Source: Lachnospiraceae bacterium (GTDB taxonomy: Bacteria; Bacillota; Clostridia; Lachnospirales; Lachnospiraceae). Taken from it: DNA of 39,692 bases. The notes beneath the pieces were generated by a model. That model did not search any database. It was not told the origin of the DNA and was given only the letters and a program-made list of their open reading frames with translations. This document shows, in pieces, positions 7,063-15,640 of this stretch. The translations under genes were made by a program, and so were the position numbers. Position 1 is the first letter of the stretch. Each line of letters opens with the position of its first letter. The DNA is taken from positions 16,502 through 56,193 of the forward strand of contig VSNM01000035.1 of the NCBI GenBank assembly GCA_009774245.1, in the 5' to 3' direction.

Positions 7063-9628
7063 GAATATAAAATTTCAGGTAGATAACAAAAACGCAATCC
7101 GCCGTCTCTCTGGCCGCAGCCTGAAAGCGAACGCTTCCCGGAACTTCATCGCGGTGGCCGCGATCGCCCTCACCACGATCCTGTTCACCGTCCTTTTCAC
7201 GGTCGGCAGCGGAATGGTGGAAAATATACAGCGGCAGACAATGCGCCAGGCGGGCGGCGACGGCATGGCGTACTTAAAATATATCACGGACGAACAGTTC
7301 GAAGCGGTCAAAAACCATCCGCTGATCGACAGGATCTCATACAACAGAGCCATATGCGAGGGTGTGGAGGGCGACGCGCTGTTAAAGCGCCACGCCGAGA
7401 TCTATTACATGAACGATGTCGGCATGGAGCTTGGCTTCTGCGTACCGACGCACGGACAAAAACCCGAAAAGGAAAATGAGATTATCATGGACACCCGTGC
7501 GATGAAAATGCTCGGCCTGCCTGAAGAAATTGGCACGCCCGTGACTTTCCGGCTCAAACTCCACAATGGCAGTATCGTGGAGCGGGAATTTGTGCTGTCG
7601 GGCTGGTGGGAAGCGGATCCGGCCTTTAATATGGCTTCGATCATGGTGGTCTCTAAGGCATACATGGACGCGCATATCGATGAGCTCTACAACAGTTATC
7701 GGGAAAATTACGAACTGACTGGCACGATAGGTAGCTATATCATGTTTCGAAACTCGCTTGGACTGGAGAAAAAAGTAGAGCGTGTGATCACGGAGAGCGG
7801 CTATTCCATGGACGAAAACGCGCCCAATTACATTGCGTCCAACGTCAACTGGTCTTATCTCTCCAGCAATTTTGACCTTGACCTGCCGACTGTGGCGGGC
7901 GTGCTGGCGGCGGCCGCGCTGATTATATTTACCGGATATCTGATCATCTACAACATTTTCCAGATATCCGTCACCAGGGACATCCGCTTTTATGGCCTGC
8001 TCAAGACGATCGGAACCACCGGAAGGCAGATCAGGACGATCATCCGCAGACAGGCCGTGATTCTCTCCTGCATCGGTATCCCGATCGGACTGGCCGCCGG
8101 ATTCCTGATCGGGACGGCTGTTGTTCCGATGATTATGGATCGGAGCAATTTCGCGGGTTCGACGTTTTCAACAAGCGCAAATCCGGTTATCTTTATCGGC
8201 AGTACTGTTTTTGCGCTTGTCACTGTTGCCATCAGCACTGCAAAGCCAGGGCGGATCGCCGCAAATATATCCCCTGTCGAGGCTGTGCGGTATACGGATA
8301 ACACCACCGTCAAAAAGAAAGACCGCAGATCGCGAAACGGCGCGAAGATCAGTGGTATGGCAGCTGCAAATCTTGGCAGAAACAAAAAGCGCACCGTGCT
8401 GGTGGTGATATCCATGTCCCTGTCACTTGTGATGTTCAACACCGTTTATACACTCAGCATTGGATTTGATATGGATAAGTACCTGTCCACTTTTGTCGAT
8501 ACCGATTTTCTTGTCTCCCATGCAGATCTCATCAATTATACTTATCGCGGGGATAATGACACTGTGACAGAGAATCTCATTTCGTCCATTGAGGAACAGG
8601 ACGGTTTCAAGGAGGGCGGACGCTTCTTTGCAGAGATCCATGACGCGGAATGTTTCAGGGTAAAGCCCCTTGAAAATGAAACGCCGGCCCAGCTTGACGC
8701 CGAAGATGACCGCGGAAATTACTTCTGCGCAGTCTACGGGCTGGAAGATTTTCCACTTGGCAGACTGGATGTTTTAGAAGGAGAGATCGATTACGAAAAG
8801 CTAAAGACTGGCAACTATATTCTGGAAGGCGTCACCCTGGACGACCATCACAATCCGAAATGGGAGACATCGCACTATCAGATCGGAGACATGGTCACAC
8901 TTTGTAATTACAGAGGGGACAGTGACAGCGCATCCGAAAATGAATATGCCGAATACCAGTACGAGGTCATGGCAAAAGTCGGCATCAGCTACTACACAGG
9001 TTCGTGCCGCATGCACTATTCCCATACCTACTATCTGCCTGCCGATGTCTATAAATCAATGGTGAACAATCCCGGCACTATGATGTATGTGTATGACGTT
9101 GAGGACGGCATGGAAGCGTCTATGGAAGCATTTATACAAAATTATACCGAGAATGTAGAACCTGTTATGACCTACTCCTCAAAGAATACCTACGCGAAAG
9201 AATTTGAGACTACCTGCAGTACAGTGCTCATCGTCGGCGGTGTGTTGAGCCTGATCATAGGACTGATCGGCACCCTGAATTTCATCAATTCGATGCTTAC
9301 CAGCATTTTCACGCGCAGGCGGGAATTTGCAATGCTCCAATCTGTCGGGATGACGGCAAAACAGCTGAGGAAAATGCTGATCGCCGAAGGACTCCTGTAC
9401 ACCGTTTCGTCGGGGTTGGTATCCGTTTTGCTGAGTGTGCTGTTGTCAGCGCTGTTCGCCGGCACGATCGCAAAGAGCCTATGGTTTTTCACATACCATT
9501 TCACCCTGCTGCCGCTTGCCATCACGATTCCAATCCTGTTATTGATCGGAATCCTGCTGCCGCTGCCCGTGCTGAACGCAGTCGAGCGACAGAGCATCGT
9601 CGAGCGGCTGCGGGAGGCTGTGACATAA
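7055..9628 (+). CDS. FtsX-type ABC permease (two FtsX halves, two large extracytoplasmic domains)
   Basis: This permease of about 857 residues has TM1 near 30-55, an extracytoplasmic domain to about 270 and three TM segments at about 285-400. A second similar half then follows, with one TM near 445, an extracytoplasmic domain to about 715 and three final TM segments. Both halves carry FtsX-domain motifs (YGLLKTIGTTGRQI and FAMLQSVGMTAKQLRKM). ATG 7055 has AGGTGG about 6 bases upstream; GTG 7046 is a less likely alternative. It is coupled to the ATPase gene and is the probable membrane partner. It is clearly paralogous to the permease at 33516-36116, sharing length and motifs. Repeat B and a terminator follow the stop. 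Confidence 0.9.
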   Translation: MFENIKFQVDNKNAIRRLSGRSLKANASRNFIAVAAIALTTILFTVLFTVGSGMVENIQRQTMRQAGGDGMAYLKYITDEQFEAVKNHPLIDRISYNRAICEGVEGDALLKRHAEIYYMNDVGMELGFCVPTHGQKPEKENEIIMDTRAMKMLGLPEEIGTPVTFRLKLHNGSIVEREFVLSGWWEADPAFNMASIMVVSKAYMDAHIDELYNSYRENYELTGTIGSYIMFRNSLGLEKKVERVITESGYSMDENAPNYIASNVNWSYLSSNFDLDLPTVAGVLAAAALIIFTGYLIIYNIFQISVTRDIRFYGLLKTIGTTGRQIRTIIRRQAVILSCIGIPIGLAAGFLIGTAVVPMIMDRSNFAGSTFSTSANPVIFIGSTVFALVTVAISTAKPGRIAANISPVEAVRYTDNTTVKKKDRRSRNGAKISGMAAANLGRNKKRTVLVVISMSLSLVMFNTVYTLSIGFDMDKYLSTFVDTDFLVSHADLINYTYRGDNDTVTENLISSIEEQDGFKEGGRFFAEIHDAECFRVKPLENETPAQLDAEDDRGNYFCAVYGLEDFPLGRLDVLEGEIDYEKLKTGNYILEGVTLDDHHNPKWETSHYQIGDMVTLCNYRGDSDSASENEYAEYQYEVMAKVGISYYTGSCRMHYSHTYYLPADVYKSMVNNPGTMMYVYDVEDGMEASMEAFIQNYTENVEPVMTYSSKNTYAKEFETTCSTVLIVGGVLSLIIGLIGTLNFINSMLTSIFTRRREFAMLQSVGMTAKQLRKMLIAEGLLYTVSSGLVSVLLSVLLSALFAGTIAKSLWFFTYHFTLLPLAITIPILLLIGILLPLPVLNAVERQSIVERLREAVT

Positions 9629-9632
9629 AATA

Positions 9633-9725
9633 ATCGAGTAGAGGAATGCCCTTCTCCACTACTCGCTGCGCCGGGCGCATGTTGCGTCAGCAACTAATTT
9701 CCTTATGCGCCTGTGTGCACAAAAA
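9633..9725 (+). repeat. Structured intergenic repeat, family I, copy B
   Basis: This is the same element as 4531-4626, beginning ATCGAGTAG four bases after the permease stop. Hairpin 1: GAGTAG with CTACTC, perfect. Hairpin 2: outer stem GGCGCAT/ATGCGCC, inner GTTGC-gtca-GCAAC. Against copy A the outer stem shows compensatory changes (CAC/GTG there, CAT/ATG here). It ends in CACAAAAA, which runs into the following terminator. Confidence 0.7.
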
Positions 9726-9757
9726 GACTGTCGGAAAATTACGTTCCGACAGTCTTT
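9723..9757. terminator. Bidirectional terminator between FtsX and ABC exporter genes
   Basis: A perfect 14-bp stem (9723-9736 with 9744-9757) and 7-base loop is followed by TTTT on the plus strand and TTTTT on the minus strand. It lies between convergent stops at 9628 and 9772. Confidence 0.9.
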
Positions 9758-9771
9758 TGTATTTTATGCCG

Positions 9772-11658
9772 CTAAGGCGTCGCGTCCGCGACATAGTACT
9801 GCGCCTGCGCGTTCCAGAGTTCGCTGTACTTGCCCTCCTGTGCCAGCAACGCCTCATGCGTTCCCTGCTGTACCATACAGCCATCGTGAAAGACAATGAT
9901 CTCATCGCAGAACCGGCAGGAGGAGAGGCGGTGGCTGATATAGATCGCCGTCCTGTCCTCGACAATCTCATTTAACCGCGTGTAAATCTCATACTCCGCC
10001 ATCGGATCGAGCGCGGCCGTCGGCTCGTCGAGTATGAGAAACGCCGAATCGCGGTACATCGCCCGCGCGATCGCAAGCTTCTGCTCCTCGCCGCCGGAGA
10101 TCTCCACGCCGTCCTCGGACAGATTCTTGTACAGTATCGTATCCAGCCCCTCCGGCATCGTCTCTACGCGCTCCCAGAACCCGGCCTTCTGACAGCAGCT
10201 CCTGGCCTTTTCCCGATCGTATGCCGCACTGGCAGCTATATTTTGCCCCACGGAATAGGCCAGCAGCCGGAAATCCTGAAACACCACGGAGAACACACTC
10301 ATATATTCCTGATAGTCATATTTTCGGATATCAATTCCATTTAACAAAATCTCCCCTTCTGTCGGATCATACAGACGGCACAGCAGCTTGATAAAGGTCG
10401 TCTTGCCCGAGCCATTCTGCCCGACCAACGCGAGCCGCTCACCGACCTTGAATTTTAAGGAGACATTTCGCAGCGCATACGTCTCCATATTGGGATAGCA
10501 AAAGCTCACATTGCGAAACTCCACCTCGTAATTTTTATCCGAGCGCTTCTCCACCGTAAGCGTCCCCTGATACATACGGTTTGGGATATCCAGAAACGAA
10601 AATTCCTGCCTCAGATAAAAGGCATTGATTCCCGCGTCCCCGATACATTCAAAAAGCCCTGCCAGTCCGCCTGACATGGCGGTGAACGCGCCGATATACT
10701 GCGTGACAGAACCCACGCCAAAAGCGCCGCCCCACGCTTTCAGACAGACAAAGAGATAGATCAGTCCGACAAATATCCGGGATACCGCCGACGACGCTGC
10801 GCTTGCAATGCCCATCCGCCCCCGTGCATACCTTGCAATCCTCGAATGTACCCCAAAATCATCCTCAATGGGCGCCAACTGGTCAAAAAATCGCTCCTGA
10901 CCATATAGCCGCACATCCAGCGCACGCCGCTCCTCGCTCATTAAACTGCCGAAAAACCTAAAATAGCGGTTGCCTTGTTTCAGATCGTCTTCACACCAAA
11001 TCCAGCATTTCTTACCGACTGTTTCCAGCCATGGCGCAAGCAGCGTCACGCCGCACAGCAGCAGCGCCAGAAGCAGGATACAAAACGGGTGGTTCAGCGC
11101 CGTAAGCCAGCCCGCATCCGCCCGGACCGGGAGACGAAACAGCGACACCGAGAGCGCAATCCCGCCCAGCAGTCGAAACAGAGCCTCCAACAGATCCTGA
11201 TACTGATAATAAATCCTGCAAAGCCCCTGTCGCCTCCACATGGCGGACTGCTGCACCTCTGTCTGCAATGTCTGCGTCTTTGGCTCCTCCGTGTCGCTAA
11301 AATCCATGGACAGCAGTTTGTCAAAATGACGTTTCCGGCCATAGAATTGAAGGCATGTCCCATCTGATACCACATTTTTCCACCGCAGGACAATGGCCCG
11401 GCACAGCAGCATGACAGCCTCCACCGTAATCAACAGTCCTATTTTCTGCATCAAAACCTCCCTGCGCCGCGCTCCCGCCAGTTCATTTAAAAGCTGCGCC
11501 GAAAAATACAGTGTTATATAAGGAAGCATTGTATCCAGCAGACTGTACAGCGCCTCGGACACAAACAGCATTGGCTGCTCCCTGTACCAGATCGAAAACG
11601 CCCTGACGTTGAGCCCAAGCTTTTCCTTCCATGTCATTTTTTCCATTTCCTTATCCAT
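9772..11658 (-). CDS. ABC exporter half-transporter (fused TMD-NBD), subunit 2
   Basis: This 628-residue fused exporter has about six TM segments in residues 30-345 and a nucleotide-binding domain in 380-620. Walker A is GQNGSGKT (413-420), the signature is ISGGE (520-524, a mild variant of LSGGQ), Walker B is LILDEP with E545, and the H-loop histidine is H576. The gene starts 13 bases after the stop of a second half-exporter gene, with AGGGGGTG ahead of ATG 11658, so the two very probably form a heterodimeric exporter. Catalytic residues look intact. The N-terminal region has no peptidase domain, arguing against a dedicated bacteriocin processor. The substrate (drug, lipid or peptide) is unknown. 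Confidence 0.9.
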   Translation of the reverse strand: MDKEMEKMTWKEKLGLNVRAFSIWYREQPMLFVSEALYSLLDTMLPYITLYFSAQLLNELAGARRREVLMQKIGLLITVEAVMLLCRAIVLRWKNVVSDGTCLQFYGRKRHFDKLLSMDFSDTEEPKTQTLQTEVQQSAMWRRQGLCRIYYQYQDLLEALFRLLGGIALSVSLFRLPVRADAGWLTALNHPFCILLLALLLCGVTLLAPWLETVGKKCWIWCEDDLKQGNRYFRFFGSLMSEERRALDVRLYGQERFFDQLAPIEDDFGVHSRIARYARGRMGIASAASSAVSRIFVGLIYLFVCLKAWGGAFGVGSVTQYIGAFTAMSGGLAGLFECIGDAGINAFYLRQEFSFLDIPNRMYQGTLTVEKRSDKNYEVEFRNVSFCYPNMETYALRNVSLKFKVGERLALVGQNGSGKTTFIKLLCRLYDPTEGEILLNGIDIRKYDYQEYMSVFSVVFQDFRLLAYSVGQNIAASAAYDREKARSCCQKAGFWERVETMPEGLDTILYKNLSEDGVEISGGEEQKLAIARAMYRDSAFLILDEPTAALDPMAEYEIYTRLNEIVEDRTAIYISHRLSSCRFCDEIIVFHDGCMVQQGTHEALLAQEGKYSELWNAQAQYYVADATP

Positions 11659-11671
11659 TCCTTTTCACCCC

Positions 11672-13489
11672 CTAAAACTGCCCGTTTTCTTGATAATACC
11701 TGCTCTGCAGTTCAAAAAGCTGCGTGTATCGTTTTCCATTTTTAAGCAGCTCCTCGTGCGTCCCCTCCTCTGCAATCCCGCCGTCCTCAATCAGCAGGAT
11801 TCTGTCGCAGAACCGGGTAGACGCGAGCCTGTGCGATATAAAGACCGCGCTCTTTCCCCTTGTGAGCTCATTGTATCTCTGGTAAATATCGCTCTCCGCG
11901 ATGGGATCAAGCGCCGCCGTCGGCTCGTCCAACACCACGATCGGGCTGTCCTTGTACAGGAGCCTTGCGAGCATCAGCCTCTGCAGCTCCCCGCCGGAAA
12001 GCTCCACAGCCCCCCTGTGCACGTCCCTGTCCAGAAGCGTCTCGTACTGCCGGGGCAGCGACTCGACCTTCTTTTTCAATCCGGCCTTCTCGATACAGTC
12101 CCGCACCTTCTCCATGTCCAGCTCCTTTGCATCCTGCGCCACATTGACTGCCACCGACGACGCAATCACGGAAAAATCCTGAAACACGCCCGCGATCAGC
12201 TTATAGTAATCCCTGCGGTTATATCCCCTGATATCGACGCCGTTTAGCAGCACCGCCCCCTCGTCCGGATCGTAAAAGCCGCAGATGAGCTTTACCAGGG
12301 TTGTCTTGCCCGCCCCGTTCAGCCCGACCACCGCAAGCTTCTCCCCCTGATGAATCGTGAGGTTCAGATGGGAAAATACCGTGGAACCCCCGTACCCAAA
12401 GCTCACATCACGCAGCTCGATCGTGTAAGCCTTTCCGGGCTCCCACACGAGCGCCTCCCCCTCCTCCATGCGAAAAGGCTCCTCATAGTCCAGAAATTCC
12501 CGCACGGATTCGAGCTCGATGCCCTGCCGGTGCAGAGTGGACACCTGCTCCATGATGCCGCTAATCCATGCCGTAAATCCACTGACCGCCGTAAAATACA
12601 ACAGAAACTCTGACGCGCTGATCTCTCCGCCCAGTACCATGTAAATCAGGTAGACATAGGCAATGCCGTTTCGCAGCACGCCCAGTACCAGTCCCGCCAG
12701 GTCAGCGATCAGATATTGCCTCTCCCTCCTGCCGCAGAAATCATAATAGAGCTTTATATATCTGTCACACAGCCCCCGAAGCCACTCCTGCATGCCAAAG
12801 ATACGGATATCCTTTGCCAGACAGCGATCCTGTGCCTGATCCAGCACATACCAAATCCGCTTGCTAATCTCCTCATCTTCCTCCCGGTGGCGATAGTTCC
12901 ACTCGTTGGCGCGGTAACTGACCAGATATCCCAGAACTGTCGTGACCACTGTCGCCAATATCACAACCCTGTCCACACGCCCCAGCAAAACCAGATAAAT
13001 CACAAAACCCAGTATATTCTGCAGCAGTCCTGTGAAGGTTCTCCAGATTGCCTCGGAAGCCTTGTTGTTATCGTTGAGTGTATCATTTGCCTTGACAAGC
13101 AGGTCGGTAAACTCCCGTTTCTCCCGCAGCGGATAGGAGCTCATACTCATCTTGTACCTCACCCTGTTCAGGATATGATTGCGCACCTCAATCCTGCCAT
13201 AGAACAGATTTTCCTGTACATAGGCATGGACTGCGCTGACCGCTGTAATCCCCATGGTAAAAAACAGAATGGTATACAATAGCTCTGGCAATGTGCTGTG
13301 TATTTCCAGACTGTGCAGAATCGACGGCGCCACATACAGCGTGGTCACGGACACCGCGACCGCAAGCAGCGCGTCCAGCACTGCAAGCCAGATGACGCTC
13401 GGCACATGGTCTTTTGCCGCCTGCAGCATGAAGAGTGAATTTTTGAGTACGCCATACTTTTTTATTTTTCTATTCATGTCTTTTTCCAT
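11672..13489 (-). CDS. ABC exporter half-transporter (fused TMD-NBD), subunit 1
   Basis: The product is about 605 residues. TM segments span roughly 30-320, followed by an NBD with Walker A GLNGAGKT (389-396), signature LSGGE (497-501), Walker B VVLDEPTAALD and an H-loop in VFISHRLAS. I choose ATG 13489, which has AAGGGGA seven bases upstream, over the in-frame TTG two codons earlier. It is the first of two adjacent exporter genes. Upstream lie a soluble GHKL kinase gene and an unknown gene on the same strand, separated by a 190-base gap with its own hairpin and direct repeats, so it may have its own promoter. Substrate unknown. Confidence 0.9.
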   Translation of the reverse strand: MEKDMNRKIKKYGVLKNSLFMLQAAKDHVPSVIWLAVLDALLAVAVSVTTLYVAPSILHSLEIHSTLPELLYTILFFTMGITAVSAVHAYVQENLFYGRIEVRNHILNRVRYKMSMSSYPLREKREFTDLLVKANDTLNDNNKASEAIWRTFTGLLQNILGFVIYLVLLGRVDRVVILATVVTTVLGYLVSYRANEWNYRHREEDEEISKRIWYVLDQAQDRCLAKDIRIFGMQEWLRGLCDRYIKLYYDFCGRRERQYLIADLAGLVLGVLRNGIAYVYLIYMVLGGEISASEFLLYFTAVSGFTAWISGIMEQVSTLHRQGIELESVREFLDYEEPFRMEEGEALVWEPGKAYTIELRDVSFGYGGSTVFSHLNLTIHQGEKLAVVGLNGAGKTTLVKLICGFYDPDEGAVLLNGVDIRGYNRRDYYKLIAGVFQDFSVIASSVAVNVAQDAKELDMEKVRDCIEKAGLKKKVESLPRQYETLLDRDVHRGAVELSGGELQRLMLARLLYKDSPIVVLDEPTAALDPIAESDIYQRYNELTRGKSAVFISHRLASTRFCDRILLIEDGGIAEEGTHEELLKNGKRYTQLFELQSRYYQENGQF

Positions 13490-13564
13490 ATTCAAATCCC
13501 CTTACATTTTTTACACGAACCTCCATGATTCCGCTCTGCAAAATCCCAAATCCATGCGGAGAAT

Positions 13565-13587
13565 GCAATCCCCAAAATCCGGATTGC
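13565..13587 (-). promoter_or_regulatory. Hairpin in the leader of the ABC exporter operon
   Basis: GCAATCC and GGATTGC pair (13565-13571 with 13581-13587) about 75 bases ahead of the exporter start. Just upstream of it in the transcript, GGGGACGAATTGT occurs twice (about 13646-13658 and 13667-13679). The role of either is unknown; a leader hairpin or operator is possible. Confidence 0.3.
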
Positions 13588-13680
13588 ACTCTCTACACAC
13601 GATCTGCCCAAATCTTAGCACAAAAAATCCCCAGACATACAATCCGGGGACGAATTGTTTGTCCGGGGGGACGAATTGTG

Positions 13681-14340
13681 TCACTGTGGCAGCAGGATCT
13701 CTGTCGTGAAAGCGCCGTCCTCGCTGTTTCTGCGGATATAACCCTGATAGCGCTCGACGATTGTATCTATCCGCACCAGCCCATAACCGTGGCCGCGGCC
13801 TTTGGAGGTGAGGAAGCGCCCGTTTTCCTTATGCTGCTTCTTGACTGCGGTGCGGTTGGTGAAGGACATGTAGAGCTGCGTGTTTTTCATATCCATGTAG
13901 ACGCGTATCATCCGCTCTTCCACGGGCAGCGCCATGCTCGCCTCGATCGCGTTGTCAAACAGGTTTCCGATGATAATACACAGATCGATCTCCGCCGTCG
14001 TGAGCGCCACCGCCACATGGGCGTCCGCCGTGACGGCGATCTCTTTTGATTTTGCAAGCGAGATCTTGCTATTTAATATAACATCTGTCATTTTATTCCC
14101 TGTTTTCAGCGCCATGTCCACCGTATTTAAGTCCGTGTCGAGCGCGTCCAGATAGCGTTTGATGTCGTCTATCGCCCCCATGTCCGCGTAGCTTTTGAGC
14201 ACCTGGATATGGTTACGGTAGTCGTGCCGCCAGCCGCGCATCTGGCGGTACATGTTCTCCACCTCCGCGTAATGCGTTGTCAGCAGGTCGCCCTGATAGG
14301 CGGCGATGCGCTTGTCTATCATTTTATCAAATAAGGACAT
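13681..14340 (-). CDS. Soluble GHKL-type sensor kinase (AgrC/NatK-like catalytic part)
   Basis: This 219-residue protein has no membrane segment. The phospho-acceptor region is WRHDYRNH with H39. A GHKL ATPase domain follows, with N box IIGNLFDNAIEAS and a late glycine motif (KGRGHGYGL). This family normally pairs with LytTR response regulators. Full-length AgrC-like kinases have six TM segments first, so this is the cytoplasmic core only; homologues of this short form are known in Clostridia. ATG 14340 follows AGAGGT at about 7 bases, while the upstream in-frame extension (14394) has no site. No regulator is adjacent; the closest LytTR regulator is at 19356-20138 on the same strand. Confidence 0.8.
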   Translation of the reverse strand: MSLFDKMIDKRIAAYQGDLLTTHYAEVENMYRQMRGWRHDYRNHIQVLKSYADMGAIDDIKRYLDALDTDLNTVDMALKTGNKMTDVILNSKISLAKSKEIAVTADAHVAVALTTAEIDLCIIIGNLFDNAIEASMALPVEERMIRVYMDMKNTQLYMSFTNRTAVKKQHKENGRFLTSKGRGHGYGLVRIDTIVERYQGYIRRNSEDGAFTTEILLPQ

Positions 14341-14360
14341 TTTTATACCTCTATCCTCCA

Positions 14361-14804
14361 TTAATCCAACAAATATCCCGCCCGGTAAGAGCATTCCAGA
14401 TAGCTGGGATTCTGGTAATACAGATCTGTCTGGAAATCAGATATTTCGTCGCTGATAAACGAGGAAAAAACGCAGAGCAGCTCGTCCGTCTCTTTGCCTG
14501 ATTCCGCGCAGTCCTCTATCATGATGCTGTATAGCTTCCCTATGTCCATAAAACTGGGAACCTCATATTTACAATCTGTAATCGTGTCAAACGCACCCGT
14601 CGGAATGCGGTATTGTTCTATGAGCTCATCACTCACCTGCTCAAATGAAAGGCAGTGGTTCACCTCAGCGTCATACAGCTGTTTTTCAACACCCGCTTTG
14701 CCTAGGGCTGCTGTAATAACACCCCGTCTGTTCTTTGTCCGGCGTGCAGTGTACTCAATTAAGGAACATACATAAAAAAAATCATTTCTTGCCTTTTCCG
14801 TCAT
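14361..14804 (-). CDS. Conserved-looking protein of unknown function
   Basis: This 147-residue, mostly helical soluble protein begins MTEKARNDFFYVCSLIEY. It has no signal peptide, TM segment or motif I can assign. A start at ATG 14804 fits GGAGTGAGG upstream; seven extra codons from 14825 are less likely. It ends 20 bases ahead of the GHKL kinase gene on the same strand, so the two are probably cotranscribed and may be functionally linked. I do not recognise the family. Confidence 0.6.
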   Translation of the reverse strand: MTEKARNDFFYVCSLIEYTARRTKNRRGVITAALGKAGVEKQLYDAEVNHCLSFEQVSDELIEQYRIPTGAFDTITDCKYEVPSFMDIGKLYSIMIEDCAESGKETDELLCVFSSFISDEISDFQTDLYYQNPSYLECSYRAGYLLD

Positions 14805-14934
14805 AAACAACCTCACTCCTGTCAAATGTCAGACAGTTCAATGCTGACAATGTATGAAAACTAACTTAGCACCTCATCCACCCGCTGTCCGCTTAATATT
14901 TTATCATTTTCATACTCATTGCGCAACATTCTGC

Positions 14935-15507
14935 CTACAGAATAATGGAATCTTCGGAACCTGGTTCAGCCGCCCCAGATTCACCGCCATTTTTCTTCAG
15001 CGATGAAATCCATGTTTCGATTGCTTTGGCAAGAATAAGCTGCTGCTGCAGAACTGCCATTCCGTTTTCCGGAACGTCCGGTATATTTTCCTTCGCAAGA
15101 AAGTTTTCTTCCAGATAGGATTTCAATTGCCTGATATTGTCCTCAATATTTGCCAGACATACATTCTGCTTTTCTTGTGAGAGGCTGTCCAGGTTTACAA
15201 TCACAGCGTTAAAATCCAGATAAATGTGAATGGACTTTGCGGCAATTTCCAGCATAAGTTTTTCAAATTCCTGCTCTCCCTGCCGGGTTAATGAATAGAC
15301 AGCTTTTTCCGGCATTTTTCCCTCTTTCTCAATACGGCTTTTGATAAATCCTTTTTCTTCCAGTTGCAGGACTTTTTTATAGATGGAGGGAGTGCTGATT
15401 TTTACCCATTTGGATATATTGCGATACTCAACCAGTTTTTGAATATCGTAGGCGCTTAAAGATTCCTTTTTTAAAATTCCCAGTACAATTAGGTCGATTG
15501 TAGCCAT
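14935..15507 (-). CDS. PadR-family transcriptional repressor
   Basis: The product has 190 residues. The N-terminal winged helix starts with the PadR signature (IDLIVLGILKKESLSAYDI) and continues through SIYKKVLQLEEKGFI and a wing ending YSLTRQGEQEF. The C-terminal part is a long helical dimerisation region. ATG 15507 follows AAGGAG. It is transcribed away from a MATE pump gene, and the shared 133-base region carries two copies of an inverted repeat placed over both promoters. Repression of the pump and of itself, relieved by a pump substrate, is the obvious inference; PadR/MATE pairs are known. Confidence 0.9.
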   Translation of the reverse strand: MATIDLIVLGILKKESLSAYDIQKLVEYRNISKWVKISTPSIYKKVLQLEEKGFIKSRIEKEGKMPEKAVYSLTRQGEQEFEKLMLEIAAKSIHIYLDFNAVIVNLDSLSQEKQNVCLANIEDNIRQLKSYLEENFLAKENIPDVPENGMAVLQQQLILAKAIETWISSLKKNGGESGAAEPGSEDSIIL

Positions 15508-15526
15508 ATTCGTTCTCCTTTAATAC

Positions 15527-15555
15527 TTGACAGATACTATAAATTATAGTAATAT
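15527..15555 (+). promoter_or_regulatory. MATE promoter with PadR-type operator in its spacer
   Basis: TTGACA (15527-15532), 17-base spacer, TAATAT (15550-15555). The spacer holds the perfect palindrome TACTATAAATTATAGTA (15535-15551). A bound repressor would cover both the -35/-10 spacer of this promoter and the -10 of the divergent padR promoter. Confidence 0.8.
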
Positions 15556-15571
15556 GTTCTCTGTTACGCAA
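15543..15571 (-). promoter_or_regulatory. Divergent promoter of the PadR gene
   Basis: On the minus strand TTGCGT (15571-15566), 17-base spacer, TATAAT (15548-15543). It overlaps the first operator. A second, less perfect copy of the operator lies at about 15571-15590. Confidence 0.7.
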
Positions 15572-15640
15572 CTATTATAATTTATAGTAGTATAAATAAT
15601 AGCACTAATCAAACAAAAGCAAACGAAAGGAGAAAACGAC

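Noticed and set aside
9772..13489. Bacteriocin or lantibiotic export locus
   Set aside because: The exporters lack a peptidase C39 domain and no precursor peptide or modification gene was found nearby.
14341..14394. N-terminal extension of the GHKL kinase
   Set aside because: The extra 18 codons have no RBS and add nothing family-like, while ATG 14340 has a good site.
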